Notes: generated by a model from the sequence alone, not told the origin. A stretch of 64,000 nucleotides of DNA from Vannielia sp. (GCF_029212645.1 NZ_JARGND010000001.1:81723-145722), one strand, 5' to 3'. Positions 1-7,835 are shown, numbered from the stretch's first letter. Numbers and translations: made by a program.

Positions 1-982
1 TGGCAAAAATAAGCCGCCCGGTCTGGCCTTCGCCCACCGCGCCGCTCACCCGGCTGAGCTGCCCCGTGGCCAGCAAATCAAGGCCCGAAACATCAAGCCG
101 CACATCCACCTCGGCCCCAATCAGCCGCCCCTCCTCGCTCAAAAGGCGAACATATTGCGCGGTCGACAGACGAAACGAAACCTCAAGCGCTTCGGGATCA
201 ATCAAGGAGGCCAGCAACTCATTGGCGGTCACAAGGCCACCCTCCACCACCGCCACATCGGCCAGCGTGCCGCTGAACACGGCGCGAATTTCTGTATCGG
301 CAAGGTCACGCTCGGCATTGGCCACCGCCAGCCGCGCGCGGGAGACGCTGTTGCGCGCCTGATCCACCCGGCTTTCGGCGCTCGCCACCGCCTGGCGTTT
401 CGTCAGCACCGCCTGATCGGCCGAAGCGGCTGCCAGCGCCGCCACTTCCACCGCCGCCGCCGAGCCCACACCGCGCTCCTGCAAGCTGGACTGGCGGGCC
501 AGGGCGGCTTCGCGCAACTCGGCCTGCCGCTCGGCCCCGGCCTGATCATCGCGCGAAAGCTCCAGCGCCCGCGAAGCATCCCGCAATTCCGCCTCGGCCT
601 CGGCCAGATCGGTCTGCGCCACTTCCAGCGCAGATTCGGCATTCACCGGATCAACCCGCGCCAATAGCTCACCCGCTTCCACCGCGCCGCCTTCGGTAAA
701 CCCTTCGGAAAGCTCCACAATTCGCCCCGCCGCCGAGGCCCGGATATCCAGCGTCCGCTTCGAGCGCACCTCGCCAAAGGCCTCCATCACCGGCACCGCA
801 GAGCCAAACTCCAGCGCCAGCACATTCACCCCGGCCACACGTTCGCGCGCAGGCCGCTGAAAGGCCTCACGGTTCATCCGCTCCTGCACCGCCCCCCAAA
901 AGCTTGCGCCCGCCACGGCCAAAAGCCCCAGCGTGATCGAGAGTAAAAACAGCCCCATCAGGGAACGACGCAAGAAATTCAT
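1..982 (-). CDS. HlyD-family efflux RND periplasmic adaptor subunit (3' end cut off by window)
   Basis: Periplasmic membrane-fusion protein that would link an inner-membrane RND pump to an outer-membrane channel. Reading leftward from ATG at 982, the product opens with a short basic stretch and one hydrophobic segment (about residues 6-28), typical of an uncleaved N-terminal anchor. A biotinyl-lipoyl-like beta segment follows (VRSKRTLDIRASAAGRIVEL). Then comes a long Ala/Glu/Arg-rich alpha-helical hairpin (about residues 110-215), and the return lipoyl half with a GxLADVAVVEGG-type motif. About 327 codons are visible; the beta-barrel end and stop lie outside the window. The pump gene probably follows beyond position 1. 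The start is clear because no other in-frame ATG precedes the hydrophobic segment. The 249 bp to moaB hold the promoter region; the 10-bp palindrome ACAACGTTGT at 1045-1054 could be an operator, but that is a guess. Confidence 0.85.
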   Translation of the reverse strand, partial: MNFLRRSLMGLFLLSITLGLLAVAGASFWGAVQERMNREAFQRPARERVAGVNVLALEFGSAVPVMEAFGEVRSKRTLDIRASAAGRIVELSEGFTEGGAVEAGELLARVDPVNAESALEVAQTDLAEAEAELRDASRALELSRDDQAGAERQAELREAALARQSSLQERGVGSAAAVEVAALAAASADQAVLTKRQAVASAESRVDQARNSVSRARLAVANAERDLADTEIRAVFSGTLADVAVVEGGLVTANELLASLIDPEALEVSFRLSTAQYVRLLSEEGRLIGAEVDVRLDVSGLDLLATGQLSRVSGAVGEGQTGRLIFA

Positions 983-1231
983 AGGCTTACCGTGCAGTTG
1001 ACGATCTGTGCGACCCTAGCCTTTTGCCGGATTCAGCCAAAGCCACAACGTTGTTACGCAGCAATAGAACATTTCCGTCGAAACTTTTTGCCACAGGAAA
1101 GGCTTTTTGTGGCCGGACCCAAGCCAAAAGCGCCTACCCGCCTCAACCGCCTGGCGCTCAACCGTTTCAGGTTTTCCCCCGGTGCCCGCTCATTTTCTTG
1201 CTCCAAATATCCCCGCCGGAGGCCAAAAACT
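983..1231. other. Intergenic region upstream of the HlyD gene and downstream of moaB
   Basis: No gene seen. It holds the 10-bp palindrome ACAACGTTGT (1045-1054). It also holds a GCCACA/TGTGGC inverted repeat at about 1090-1113 without a U-run. At 1191-1223 it holds one copy of a 33-bp intergenic repeat that recurs at 60400-60432. Confidence 0.5.
1191..1223 (-). repeat. Intergenic repeat, copy 1 (CCTCCGGCGGGGATATTT element)
   Basis: On the + strand this begins CATTTTCTTGCT and, two bases later, continues AAATATCCCCGCCGGAGGC. The same 33 positions occur at 60400-60432 with only those two middle bases different (CC here, GT there). Here it lies 8 bp past the moaB stop codon, so on the minus strand it reads as a downstream element. 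From memory, elements of this kind are common after roseobacter genes; their function is unknown to me. Confidence 0.7.
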
Positions 1232-1765
1232 CTAGCTTCGGCGCAGGTGCTCATCAAGGCGCGGCATGATCTCTACAAAATTGCAGGGCTTGTGGCGGTA
1301 GTCGAACTGCGCCTCAAGGATCTCGTCCCAGGCATCCTTGCACGCCCCCGGCGAGCCGGGCAGCGCAAACAGATAGGTGCCCTGCGCCACGCCCCCGGTT
1401 GCGCGCGACTGCACCGCACTGGTGCCGATCTTGGCCAGCGAAACATGGGTGAAAACCGTGCCAAAAGCCTCGATCTCCTTTTCATAAACATCCCGATGCG
1501 CCTCAACTGTCACGTCGCGGCCCGTCAGCCCGGTGCCGCCGGTCGAGATCACCACATCAATCCCATCCTCGGCACACCACGCCCGCAGCAAATCGGCTAT
1601 TGCCGGGCGTTCGTCGCGCACAATATCCCGCGCCGCCAGCACATGGCCCGCCGCCTCGATCCGCGCTACCAGCGCATCGCCCGAACGGTCTTCCTCAAGG
1701 CTGCGCGTGTCAGAAACCGTGAGCACCGCAATGCGCACCGGGATAAACTGCTTTTCCATCGTCAT
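1232..1765 (-). CDS. moaB: Molybdenum cofactor biosynthesis protein B (MoaB)
   Basis: MoaB/MogA/MoeA-fold protein of molybdopterin biosynthesis; family members adenylylate molybdopterin or are close paralogues of those that do. The 177-residue product has the family signatures TVSDTRSLEEDRSGDAL near residue 17 and STGGTGLTGRDVT near residue 75, and ends with an SPGACKDAWDEI segment and a PRLDEHLRR tail. Its length is typical of alphaproteobacterial MoaB. The ATG overlaps the stop of the LysE-type gene by four bases (ATGA), so the two are translationally coupled. The moaD/moaE genes lie separately at 14.6-15.4 kb, so Mo-cofactor genes are split in this genome. Confidence 0.9.
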   Translation of the reverse strand: MTMEKQFIPVRIAVLTVSDTRSLEEDRSGDALVARIEAAGHVLAARDIVRDERPAIADLLRAWCAEDGIDVVISTGGTGLTGRDVTVEAHRDVYEKEIEAFGTVFTHVSLAKIGTSAVQSRATGGVAQGTYLFALPGSPGACKDAWDEILEAQFDYRHKPCNFVEIMPRLDEHLRRS

Positions 1766-2382
1766 GTCCTTTCCATTATCGCCAAACGCACCGCCAACGC
1801 GCCAAATACCCCCGCCGAAACCCAGCCCAATACGCGGGCGAAGCGGGATGAGCCCGCAAGGGCTCGGCCCAATGAGCCGGCCCCAAGCCCAACCGCGCCA
1901 TTCACCACAAATCCGCCCGCCGAAAGCACCACGCCAAGCAGCAGAAATTGCGCCAGCACCGGGCGCGTTGGGTCTACGAACTGCGGCAGGAAGGCCAGCA
2001 CAAACAAGATCACCTTCGGGTTGGTCAGGTTCACCACCAGCGCCTGCACAAATGCCTTTGCAGGCACCAGCCCCACCGCATCAGCCCGGCCCGGCGCTGC
2101 GGCCCGCAGGGCCTTCCACGCCAGCCACAACAGGTAGCTCACCCCCACCCAGCGGATCACGTCAAAGGCGGCAGGCGCGGCCTGCACCAGCGCGGCAAGG
2201 CCCAGGCCCGCCGCCAACACATGGCCAAAGCAGCCCAGCGCGATCCCGGCATTGGCGGCCATCGCCGCGCCCCGCCCGCCGCGCAACCCCTGCGCCAGAA
2301 CAAACATCATATCCGCCCCCGGCGTGAAGTTCAGCGCCAAGGCGGCGGGCAAGAAGGCGAGCAACATCACCCCGTCAATCAT
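1762..2382 (-). CDS. LysE/RhtB family amino-acid exporter
   Basis: Small inner-membrane exporter of the LysE/RhtB family. The 206-residue product shows about six hydrophobic segments and the family N-terminal signature FTPGADMMFVLAQGLRGGRG (about residues 18-37). The segment NLTNPKVILFVLAFLPQF near residue 117 is also diagnostic. Substrate cannot be inferred; relatives export homoserine, threonine, leucine or lysine. It sits between the uracil-DNA glycosylase gene (25-bp gap) and moaB (4-base overlap) on the same strand, so the three genes probably share a transcript without an obvious functional link. Confidence 0.88.
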   Translation of the reverse strand: MIDGVMLLAFLPAALALNFTPGADMMFVLAQGLRGGRGAAMAANAGIALGCFGHVLAAGLGLAALVQAAPAAFDVIRWVGVSYLLWLAWKALRAAAPGRADAVGLVPAKAFVQALVVNLTNPKVILFVLAFLPQFVDPTRPVLAQFLLLGVVLSAGGFVVNGAVGLGAGSLGRALAGSSRFARVLGWVSAGVFGALAVRLAIMERT

Positions 2383-2407
2383 TGCGCCACACCCCCGCCG
2401 CGCACTG

Positions 2408-3220
2408 TCATCCCATGCCCTCCAGCCGGGCCTTGATGGTGAGCAAATCGGCCCAGGCGTGCTTTTTGTTCTCCGGTCGGCGCAGCAGGTAAGAGGGGTG
2501 GAACATCGGCATCACCGGGCGCTCGCCCAGCTCATGCCAGCGCCCCCGCAGCCGTGTGATCCCGGCGCGGCCAATCAGCGCGCGGCAGGCGGGGTTGCCC
2601 ATCAACACAATCAACTCCGGGTCCACCAGCGCGATGTGGCGCTCCACGAAAGGGCGCATCATGGCAAGCTCACCCGGCTCCGGATCACGGTTTTGCGGCG
2701 GGCGCCATGGCACCACGTTGGTGATGTAAAGCGCCGCCCCAGCATCGGGGGCTTGGCGGGAAAGGCCAATCGCGGCAAACATCCGGTCAAGCAACTGCCC
2801 CGAGCGGCCCACAAACGGCTTGCCCTCGCGGTCCTCCTCCTGCCCCGGCGCTTCCCCGATCACCATCACCCGCGCACGCGGATCGCCATCGGCAAACACA
2901 AAGTTCCGCGCCCCGCGCTTCAGGTCACAATGTTCAAAGGCTTCCTGCACGGCGGCCAGCTCTTCCAGCGTGGCCGCGCCTTTTGCTGCGGCCTTTGCCA
3001 CGGCGACGGCATCCACCTCAACGGCCTTCACCGGCGGCGGCGGCGCGCCTTTGGCGGGGGCCTTGGCACGGGCGGCCTTGGCCTCTCGCTCGGCCTTGGT
3101 GCTCTCAAACCGATCAACAGGCTCGGGGCCAATCGCCTCCACCGCGCCAAGCTCCGCCTGCCACTCCAAAGCGGCCAGCATCGCCCATCTGTCGAAATCC
3201 CCATCCATGGCCCAAGCCAT
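2408..3220 (-). CDS. Uracil-DNA glycosylase, family 4/5 type
   Basis: DNA repair enzyme that removes uracil from DNA. Motifs in order: VMVIGEAPGQEEDREGKPF and VGRSGQLLDRM (active-site loop), YITNVVPWRPPQNRDPEPGE, LMGNPACRALIG, and the C-terminal HPSYLLRRPENKKHAW. The frame is open up to 3295, which would overlap pyrB. I prefer ATG at 3220 because GGAGAAAGG lies just upstream and the conserved part starts at DFDRWAMLAALEWQ; this gives 270 residues. A Pro/Ala-rich linker (about residues 55-85) separates the N-terminal helix from the catalytic domain. Only two cysteines are visible, so the four-cysteine 4Fe-4S cluster of classical family 4 enzymes cannot form. Divergent from pyrB with 73 bp between starts. 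Confidence 0.85.
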   Translation of the reverse strand: MAWAMDGDFDRWAMLAALEWQAELGAVEAIGPEPVDRFESTKAEREAKAARAKAPAKGAPPPPVKAVEVDAVAVAKAAAKGAATLEELAAVQEAFEHCDLKRGARNFVFADGDPRARVMVIGEAPGQEEDREGKPFVGRSGQLLDRMFAAIGLSRQAPDAGAALYITNVVPWRPPQNRDPEPGELAMMRPFVERHIALVDPELIVLMGNPACRALIGRAGITRLRGRWHELGERPVMPMFHPSYLLRRPENKKHAWADLLTIKARLEGMG

Positions 3221-3293
3221 ACGCCCTTTCTCCACCATGTTGAAGCGCCCCGTAACCCTGCTATAAGCTGCCGGAAAATACTGGGGGACATCC

Positions 3294-4250
3294 ATGACCT
3301 TGCGCGCCCGTCACCTGCTTGGCATCGCCACGCTCACCCCCGGTGAGATCACCGCAATCCTCGATCTGGCGGAGCGCTACGTTGCCCTCAACCGCGCGCC
3401 GCAAAAGCACGCCGATGCGCTGGCGGGTCTCACCCAGATCAACATGTTCTTCGAAACGTCGACCCGCACGCAGGCCTCCTTTGAACTGGCTGGCAAGCGG
3501 CTGGGGGCCGATGTGATGAACATGGTCATGCAGGCCTCCTCGATCAAAAAGGGCGAAACCCTGATCGACACGGCCCTCACCCTCAACGCCATGCACCCCG
3601 ATCTGCTGGTCGTGCGCCACCCGCATTCCGGCGCGGTGGACCTGCTGGCGCAAAAGGTCAACTGCGCGGTGCTGAACGCCGGTGATGGCCGCCACGAACA
3701 CCCCACCCAGGCCCTGCTTGATGCGCTCACCATCAGGCGCGCCAAGGGCCGCCTGCACCGGCTCAACATCGCGATCTGCGGCGATATCGCCCACTCCCGC
3801 GTGGCCCGGTCCAACATCATGCTGCTGCATAAAATGGAAAACCGCCTGCGCCTCGTTGGCCCCGCCACCCTGCTGCCACGCGACTTTGCCGACCTCGGGT
3901 GCGAGGTTTACACCGATATGGAAGAGGGCCTCGCGGGCTGTGATGTGGTGATGATGCTGCGCCTCCAGCGCGAACGGATGGACGGCGGCTTCATCCCGTC
4001 CGAGCGTGAATATTACCACCGCTACGGCCTCAACGCCGAAAAGCTCGCCCACGCCGCCCCCGATGCCATCGTCATGCACCCCGGTCCAATGAACCGCGGC
4101 ATCGAGATTGACGGCGCGATTGCCGATGACATCAACCGCTCGGTCATCCGGGAACAGGTTGAAATGGGCGTCGCCGTGCGCATGGCCGCGATGGACCTGC
4201 TGGCCCAAGGCCTGCGTGCCGAGCGTGAGACCGCCCCGGTGGAGGTGTAG
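3294..4250 (+). CDS. pyrB: Aspartate carbamoyltransferase catalytic subunit
   Basis: Catalyses carbamoyl phosphate + L-aspartate to N-carbamoyl-aspartate, the committed step of pyrimidine synthesis. The 318-residue product has the carbamoyl-phosphate loop [20 protein letters not shown] near residue 55, [12 protein letters not shown] near 137, and the aspartate-binding [12 protein letters not shown] near 262. GGGGGA lies 5 bases before the ATG. It heads a compact + strand operon: two bacterial-PH-like membrane proteins and a 53-codon ORF lie between it and pyrC. No pyrI regulatory subunit is present. Partnering with the inactive-looking PyrC homologue downstream fits the dodecameric ATCase/pseudo-DHOase complexes known from Pseudomonas; that partnership is inference here. 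Confidence 0.97.
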   Translation: MTLRARHLLGIATLTPGEITAILDLAERYVALNRAPQKHADALAGLTQINMFFETSTRTQASFELAGKRLGADVMNMVMQASSIKKGETLIDTALTLNAMHPDLLVVRHPHSGAVDLLAQKVNCAVLNAGDGRHEHPTQALLDALTIRRAKGRLHRLNIAICGDIAHSRVARSNIMLLHKMENRLRLVGPATLLPRDFADLGCEVYTDMEEGLAGCDVVMMLRLQRERMDGGFIPSEREYYHRYGLNAEKLAHAAPDAIVMHPGPMNRGIEIDGAIADDINRSVIREQVEMGVAVRMAAMDLLAQGLRAERETAPVEV

Positions 4251-4255
4251 CCGCA

Positions 4256-4714
4256 GTGCTTGAATCCATCGCCACCTACTGCCCCTCCCTGCGGGTGTTC
4301 ATCATCCGCTACTTCGCCTTGGGCGCGGTCACGGCGATAATCTTCAGCCCCTTTATTAGCACCCTCGTGGAGCTTACCCTTTCGGGGGCGGTGCTTGCCG
4401 CGCTGGCGATTTTCCTCGTTACCCCGCTGATCTGGGGCTTTCTGTTTGACGACCACCAAAAATGGCTGCGTCACCGCCGCGAGCGCTGGGTGCTGTTCCC
4501 GGACCGGCTGCGCCTGCATGGCTCTGATGGCGAGGTGGTGGATATTGCGCTTTCGGAGATCACCCATGTCTCGCTCTGGCTGTGGTATTCTGTGGGGATC
4601 CGCCTGCGCAGCGGCACCAAATTCCGTGCGCTCTACATCCCCCACGCGTCCGAGATGAAGCGGCGGATCAATGCACAGATCGCCGCCCAAAAAGGCGAGG
4701 CCCCGCATGAGTGA
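4256..4714 (+). CDS. Small membrane protein with PH-like C-terminal domain
   Basis: 152 residues, starting at GTG 4256 five bases after the pyrB stop. Two adjacent hydrophobic segments (about residues 18-62) are followed by a cytosolic beta-rich part (RWVLFPDRLRLHGSDGEVVDIALSEITHVS) that resembles the bacterial PH (bPH) fold of YdbS-like proteins. The end overlaps the next gene by eight bases (ATG 4707, TGA 4712-4714). No catalytic motif is visible. Its position between pyrB and pyrC suggests co-transcription with pyrimidine genes but gives no function. It might be two-gene paralogous with the next protein, which has the same architecture. Confidence 0.75.
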   Translation: MLESIATYCPSLRVFIIRYFALGAVTAIIFSPFISTLVELTLSGAVLAALAIFLVTPLIWGFLFDDHQKWLRHRRERWVLFPDRLRLHGSDGEVVDIALSEITHVSLWLWYSVGIRLRSGTKFRALYIPHASEMKRRINAQIAAQKGEAPHE

Positions 4715-5267
4715 CACGGCCCTCACCCCTCACCTGCTGCCCGGCGACAGGCTCACATGGCAGGGCAAGCCCACCCACACCCGCGCGCTTGGCAAGGGCT
4801 TTGCGATCATCCGTTTTGTGGGCTGGGGGATGCTCGCCTGCTTTGCGCTGTTCCTTGCGCTTGGCCTCGCCAATCTTGATGAGATGGAGGGCCCCTTTGC
4901 CCCTTGGCTCGGCGTTGTGCTCCTCTCGGGCGGGCTCTTCGTGGCCTTCGCCCTCATCGCCCCGGCCTACGCCCGCGCCGCCAATGCCCGCACCCGCTAT
5001 GGTGTCACCCGTTCGCGCGCGATGATCCTTCAGAGCGGGCGCGATCTGAAGCGCTTTACCATCCCCAAGGACGGCAGGATCACGCGGGTTGAGGGTAAGG
5101 ATGGTGCGTGGTCGGTGCTGATCCAGGTTCCCGCCCACCGCACCGCGCAACGGAGCAACACAGAGCACAGCGGCCCCCCCAATCCCATCGGCTTTGGCGG
5201 GCTGTCGGAGGCTGATGCCATTGCCGCCGAAACCGCCCTCACCGCGATCCGGGGCAAAGGCCGATGA
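4707..5267 (+). CDS. Bacterial PH-domain membrane protein
   Basis: 186 residues from ATG 4707, chosen over earlier in-frame codons because it overlaps the preceding stop and begins the homologous-looking MSDTALTPHLLPGDRLTWQG. That pattern (LL.GERLLWQGRP) is usual at the start of bPH-domain proteins. Two hydrophobic segments lie at about residues 28-48 and 60-85. They are followed by a basic region (RTRYGVTRSRAMILQ) and a beta-rich domain with FTIPKDGRITRVEG. The stop overlaps the ATG of the 53-codon ORF (ATGA at 5264). Function unknown; linked to pyr genes only by operon position. Confidence 0.78.
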   Translation: MSDTALTPHLLPGDRLTWQGKPTHTRALGKGFAIIRFVGWGMLACFALFLALGLANLDEMEGPFAPWLGVVLLSGGLFVAFALIAPAYARAANARTRYGVTRSRAMILQSGRDLKRFTIPKDGRITRVEGKDGAWSVLIQVPAHRTAQRSNTEHSGPPNPIGFGGLSEADAIAAETALTAIRGKGR

Positions 5268-5425
5268 GCCGCGCCTTGCCCCTCGGCTGGCAAGGCCTCC
5301 CCAACACCGGCCACGTGGCCCGCCCCGGCGACCTTGCCCAAAGGCGCTTTGGGCAAAAGCCTGTCTCCGATGGCCGCAAGGTCTATCAACTGGCGCGCAA
5401 GGCGCTCAAGGAACCCAGCACATGA
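5264..5425 (+). CDS. 53-residue hypothetical protein between PH-domain gene and pyrC
   Basis: ATG 5264 to TGA 5425. The ORF is tied to its neighbours by ATGA overlaps on both sides: its start overlaps the upstream stop, and its stop TGA overlaps the pyrC ATG at 5422. This double coupling is the main evidence that it is translated. The product is basic (it begins MSRALPLGWQGLPNTGHVAR and has KVYQLARKALKEPST at the end), has no membrane segment and no cysteine, and I do not recognise it. It may also serve only to carry ribosomes to pyrC. Confidence 0.6.
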   Translation: MSRALPLGWQGLPNTGHVARPGDLAQRRFGQKPVSDGRKVYQLARKALKEPST

Positions 5426-6699
5426 CCCGCACAATCTTCACCAACGTCACCCTGATTGATCCCGAAGCCCTCACCGAAACGCCCGGCACGCTGCTTGTCG
5501 AAAACGGGCACATCGCCGGGGTCTCTGGCGCGGGCGAGGCGCTGCCTTCCGAAGGGGCCGAGATTGTCGATGGCGGCGGGCATTGCCTTGCGCCCGGCAT
5601 CGTCGACCTGGGGGTGAAAATCTGCGAACCGGGCGAGCGCCATAAGGAAAGCTTCAAATCCGCCGGGCAGGCGGCAGCGGCGGGCGGGGTGACAACCATG
5701 GTCATGCGCCCCGATACCATCCCCTGCATCGACAGCCCCGAAACGCTGGAGTTTGTCACCCGCCGCGCGGCTGAGGCTTCGCCGGTGCGCATCGCCCCCA
5801 TGGCCACCCTCACCAAGGGGCGCGAGGGCCGCGAGATGACCGAGATCGGCTTTCTCACCGACGCCGGTGCCGTGGCCTTTTCAGATGGCGACAAGGTCAT
5901 CGCCAATACCAAGGTGCTCACCCGCGCCCTCACCTATGCCCGCGAACTTGGCGCACTGGTGATCGGCCACCCGCAAGAGCCGGGCCTCTCTGCCGGGGCC
6001 GCCGTGACCTCGGGCAAATTTGCCACGTTGATGGGCCTGCCCGCCGTGTCTCCCATGGCCGAGCGGATGGGGATCGACCGTGACGTGGCGCTGGTGGAGA
6101 TGACCGGCGCGCGCTACCACTTTGACCAGATCACCGCCGCCCGCGCCCTGCCCTCGCTGGAGCGCGCCAAGGGCAACGGGTTTGACATTACCGCAGGCGT
6201 TTCGATCCACCACCTCACGCTCAACGCGCTCGACGTGGGCGACTACCGCACCTTCTTCAAGGTAAAGCCGCCGCTGCGCGATGAGGACGACCGCCTTGCC
6301 ATGGTCGAGGCCGTCGCCACCGGGCTGATTGATGTGATCTCCTCCATGCACACCCCGCAGGACGAGGAAAGCAAGCGCCTGCCGTTCGAGGAAGCCGCCT
6401 CTGGCGCGGTGGGGCTTGAAACCCTGCTGCCCGCCGCGCTGCGCCTTGTTCATGCCGGGCACCTTGGCTTGCCGCAACTCTTCCGCGCCATGGCGCTTCG
6501 GCCCGCCAGCCGCTTGGGCCTGCCCTCGGGCCGCCTCACCCCCGGAGCCCCAGCTGATCTTACGCTGTTTGATCCCAACGCGCCCTTCGTGCTTGATCGC
6601 TGGACGCTGAAATCAAAATCCAAGAACACCCCGTTTGATGGCCAGCGCATGGAGGGCCGGGTGCTGGGCACCTGGGTGGCGGGCGCGCGCGTCCACTAA
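5422..6699 (+). CDS. pyrC: Dihydroorotase-like protein, probably catalytically inactive (PyrC')
   Basis: 425 residues of the amidohydrolase/dihydroorotase fold. ATG 5422 is supported by overlap with the preceding stop and by the typical start MTRTIFTNVTLIDPEALTE. Active class I enzymes carry a PGxxDxHVHxRxPG metal site; here the corresponding stretch is APGIVDLGVKICEPGERHKE, so the HxH pair is replaced by GVK. The usual catalytic Asp motif (xxTDHAPH) is replaced by ISSMHTPQDEESK. The rest of the fold is intact (GGVTTMVMRPDT, HPQEPGLS, GVSIHHLTLN). This is the pattern of the pseudo-DHOase PyrC' that supports ATCase assembly next to pyrB, as known in Pseudomonas. A true dihydroorotase should then be encoded elsewhere. 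Confidence 0.85.
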   Translation: MTRTIFTNVTLIDPEALTETPGTLLVENGHIAGVSGAGEALPSEGAEIVDGGGHCLAPGIVDLGVKICEPGERHKESFKSAGQAAAAGGVTTMVMRPDTIPCIDSPETLEFVTRRAAEASPVRIAPMATLTKGREGREMTEIGFLTDAGAVAFSDGDKVIANTKVLTRALTYARELGALVIGHPQEPGLSAGAAVTSGKFATLMGLPAVSPMAERMGIDRDVALVEMTGARYHFDQITAARALPSLERAKGNGFDITAGVSIHHLTLNALDVGDYRTFFKVKPPLRDEDDRLAMVEAVATGLIDVISSMHTPQDEESKRLPFEEAASGAVGLETLLPAALRLVHAGHLGLPQLFRAMALRPASRLGLPSGRLTPGAPADLTLFDPNAPFVLDRWTLKSKSKNTPFDGQRMEGRVLGTWVAGARVH

Positions 6700-6732
6700 C
6701 CGCGACGCCTCCAAAACGGTGCAAAAACACAG

Positions 6733-6747
6733 TTAACCGCGCCTTAA
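6733..6747. promoter_or_regulatory. CtrA-type box between pyrC and plsY
   Basis: TTAA (6733-6736), seven bases, TTAA (6744-6747). Read on the minus strand it is TTAA-N7-TTAAC, the full CtrA consensus. It lies 34 bp after the pyrC stop and about 190 bp before the plsY start. Binding is inferred from the motif only. Confidence 0.45.
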
Positions 6748-6819
6748 AGCCCCGCCCACAGCCTTACCTCACCGCGCGTTGCGGGAAGGGGGCAATGCCG
6801 CAAGAGCGAGATGTATGGG

Positions 6820-6850
6820 TTGTGCATCGGTTGTGCATCCCTTGTGGCCC
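6820..6850 (+). repeat. 11-bp-phased TTGTGCATnnn repeats upstream of plsY
   Basis: Units start at exactly 6820 (TTGTGCATCGG), 6831 (TTGTGCATCCC) and 6842 (TTGTGGCCC, truncated). A degenerate ATGTATGGG precedes them. The last unit lies 93 bp before the plsY ATG. The same array with four units lies 90 bp before the GST start at 61266. A 5-bp inverted repeat TTCGC-TTTTT-GCGAA follows at 6851-6865. The spacing of about one helical turn suggests a multimeric DNA-binding protein. Confidence 0.65.
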
Positions 6851-6934
6851 TTCGCTTTTTGCGAATCCTCGCGGCTTTAACACACTTGCCCGATGGGGGC
6901 CCTTTGGCGCATACCATCCCACGAAGGAGTGCAA

Positions 6935-7558
6935 ATGCCCGATATTACCACCGCTGCCCCGCTGCTCGCGTTAACCGCGATTTTGGCTTACCTGCTTGGC
7001 TCTGTGCCCTTTGGCATGGTCATGGCGCGGGCCTTTGGGCTGGGGGATTTGCGCTCGGTCGGGTCAGGCAACATCGGGGCCACCAACGTGCTGCGCACCG
7101 GCTCCAAACCCGCCGCCGCGCTGACCCTGCTTTTTGATGCCGCAAAGGGCGCCGTCGCGGTGCTGATCGCCCGCGCCGTGCTGGGTGAGGATGCGGCGCA
7201 AGTGGCTGCTTTATCTGCCTTTTTGGGGCACATCTTCCCGGTTTGGCTCAAGTTCAAGGGCGGCAAAGGGGTGGCAACCTTCCTTGGCACCATGCTCGCC
7301 CTTGCACCGCTGGTTGGCCTTGCCTGCTGCGCCACATGGCTGGTGATGGCGGCTGTCACCCGTATCAGCTCTATGGCGGCTTTGTTTTCTGCCGCGCTTT
7401 CAACGCTTTACATGTTCACACTGGGCTATGGTCAGGGCTTTTTCCTTGGCATCGCGCTCACCGCCCTGATCTACCTGCGCCACGCCGAAAACATCCGCCG
7501 CCTCAAGGCCGGAACCGAGCCAAAGATCGGCGCCGGAAAGCAAAAAGCCGCCCCGTGA
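6935..7558 (+). CDS. plsY: Glycerol-3-phosphate acyltransferase PlsY
   Basis: Inner-membrane acyltransferase that makes lysophosphatidic acid from acyl-phosphate and glycerol-3-phosphate, the first step of phospholipid synthesis. The 207-residue product has the three PlsY cytosolic motifs: SVGSGNIGATNVLRTG near residue 40, KFKGGKGVATFLG near 107, and RHAENIRRLKAGTEPKIG near 183. Between them are about five membrane segments. ATG 6935 is preceded by AAGGAG at 6923-6928. The upstream region carries the phased TTGTGCAT repeats and a CtrA-type box. Transcription ends at a hairpin with U-run that overlaps the stop codon. Confidence 0.95.
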   Translation: MPDITTAAPLLALTAILAYLLGSVPFGMVMARAFGLGDLRSVGSGNIGATNVLRTGSKPAAALTLLFDAAKGAVAVLIARAVLGEDAAQVAALSAFLGHIFPVWLKFKGGKGVATFLGTMLALAPLVGLACCATWLVMAAVTRISSMAALFSAALSTLYMFTLGYGQGFFLGIALTALIYLRHAENIRRLKAGTEPKIGAGKQKAAP

Positions 7559-7570
7559 GGCGCGGCTTTT
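7543..7570. terminator. Bidirectional rho-independent terminator between plsY and the convergent small gene
   Basis: AAAAGCCGC (7543-7551) pairs perfectly with GCGGCTTTT (7562-7570) around a 10-base loop that contains the plsY stop codon. The T-run on + and the A-run on the other side let it serve both convergent genes. Confidence 0.8.
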
Positions 7571-7589
7571 CGGGTGATTTGCCAGCGGG

Positions 7590-7835
7590 TTAGCCGCGTG
7601 CTGCAAGCTTCTCGACCGCATCGGCAATCCGGCGGCGGTTGTAGTAATTCCCGATGAAAATGAAGAACCCCGCCATGTAGATGATCGCCACCAGCGGCGC
7701 CGCAAAGATCGCGCCCAGCCCCGCCAATTCACCCTGCACAATGGCAACGATACCGCCGATGATGCCGATAATCGCCACCAACGCACCGGCCACCCAGATC
7801 AGGACTTCTGCAATTTTGATAATGGTGTCACGCAT
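7590..7835 (-). CDS. Small two-helix membrane protein
   Basis: 81 residues from ATG 7835, preceded by AGGGGA nine bases upstream. Starts at ATG codons further out would add an unconvincing polar extension. The product is MRDTIIKIAEVLIWVAGALV followed by a glycine/isoleucine-rich membrane segment and a second one (APLVAIIYMAGFFIFIGNYY), then a basic tail NRRRIADAVEKLAARG. It resembles short DUF4282/YeeE-like two-helix membrane peptides, but I cannot assign a family. It is convergent with plsY across a shared terminator. It lies 129 bp downstream of gshA on the same strand, with a hairpin between them. Confidence 0.7.
   Translation of the reverse strand: MRDTIIKIAEVLIWVAGALVAIIGIIGGIVAIVQGELAGLGAIFAAPLVAIIYMAGFFIFIGNYYNRRRIADAVEKLAARG

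Noticed and set aside
1090-1113. GCCACA/TGTGGC inverted repeat upstream of moaB's 3' end as a terminator
   Set aside because: The U-run is missing on the relevant strand and the stem is only six pairs with a long loop.
992-2137. Long open frame on the + strand opposite moaB and lysE
   Set aside because: It is the antisense shadow of two well-matched genes, is rich in Arg/Pro/Ala without any family motif, and has no ribosome site.
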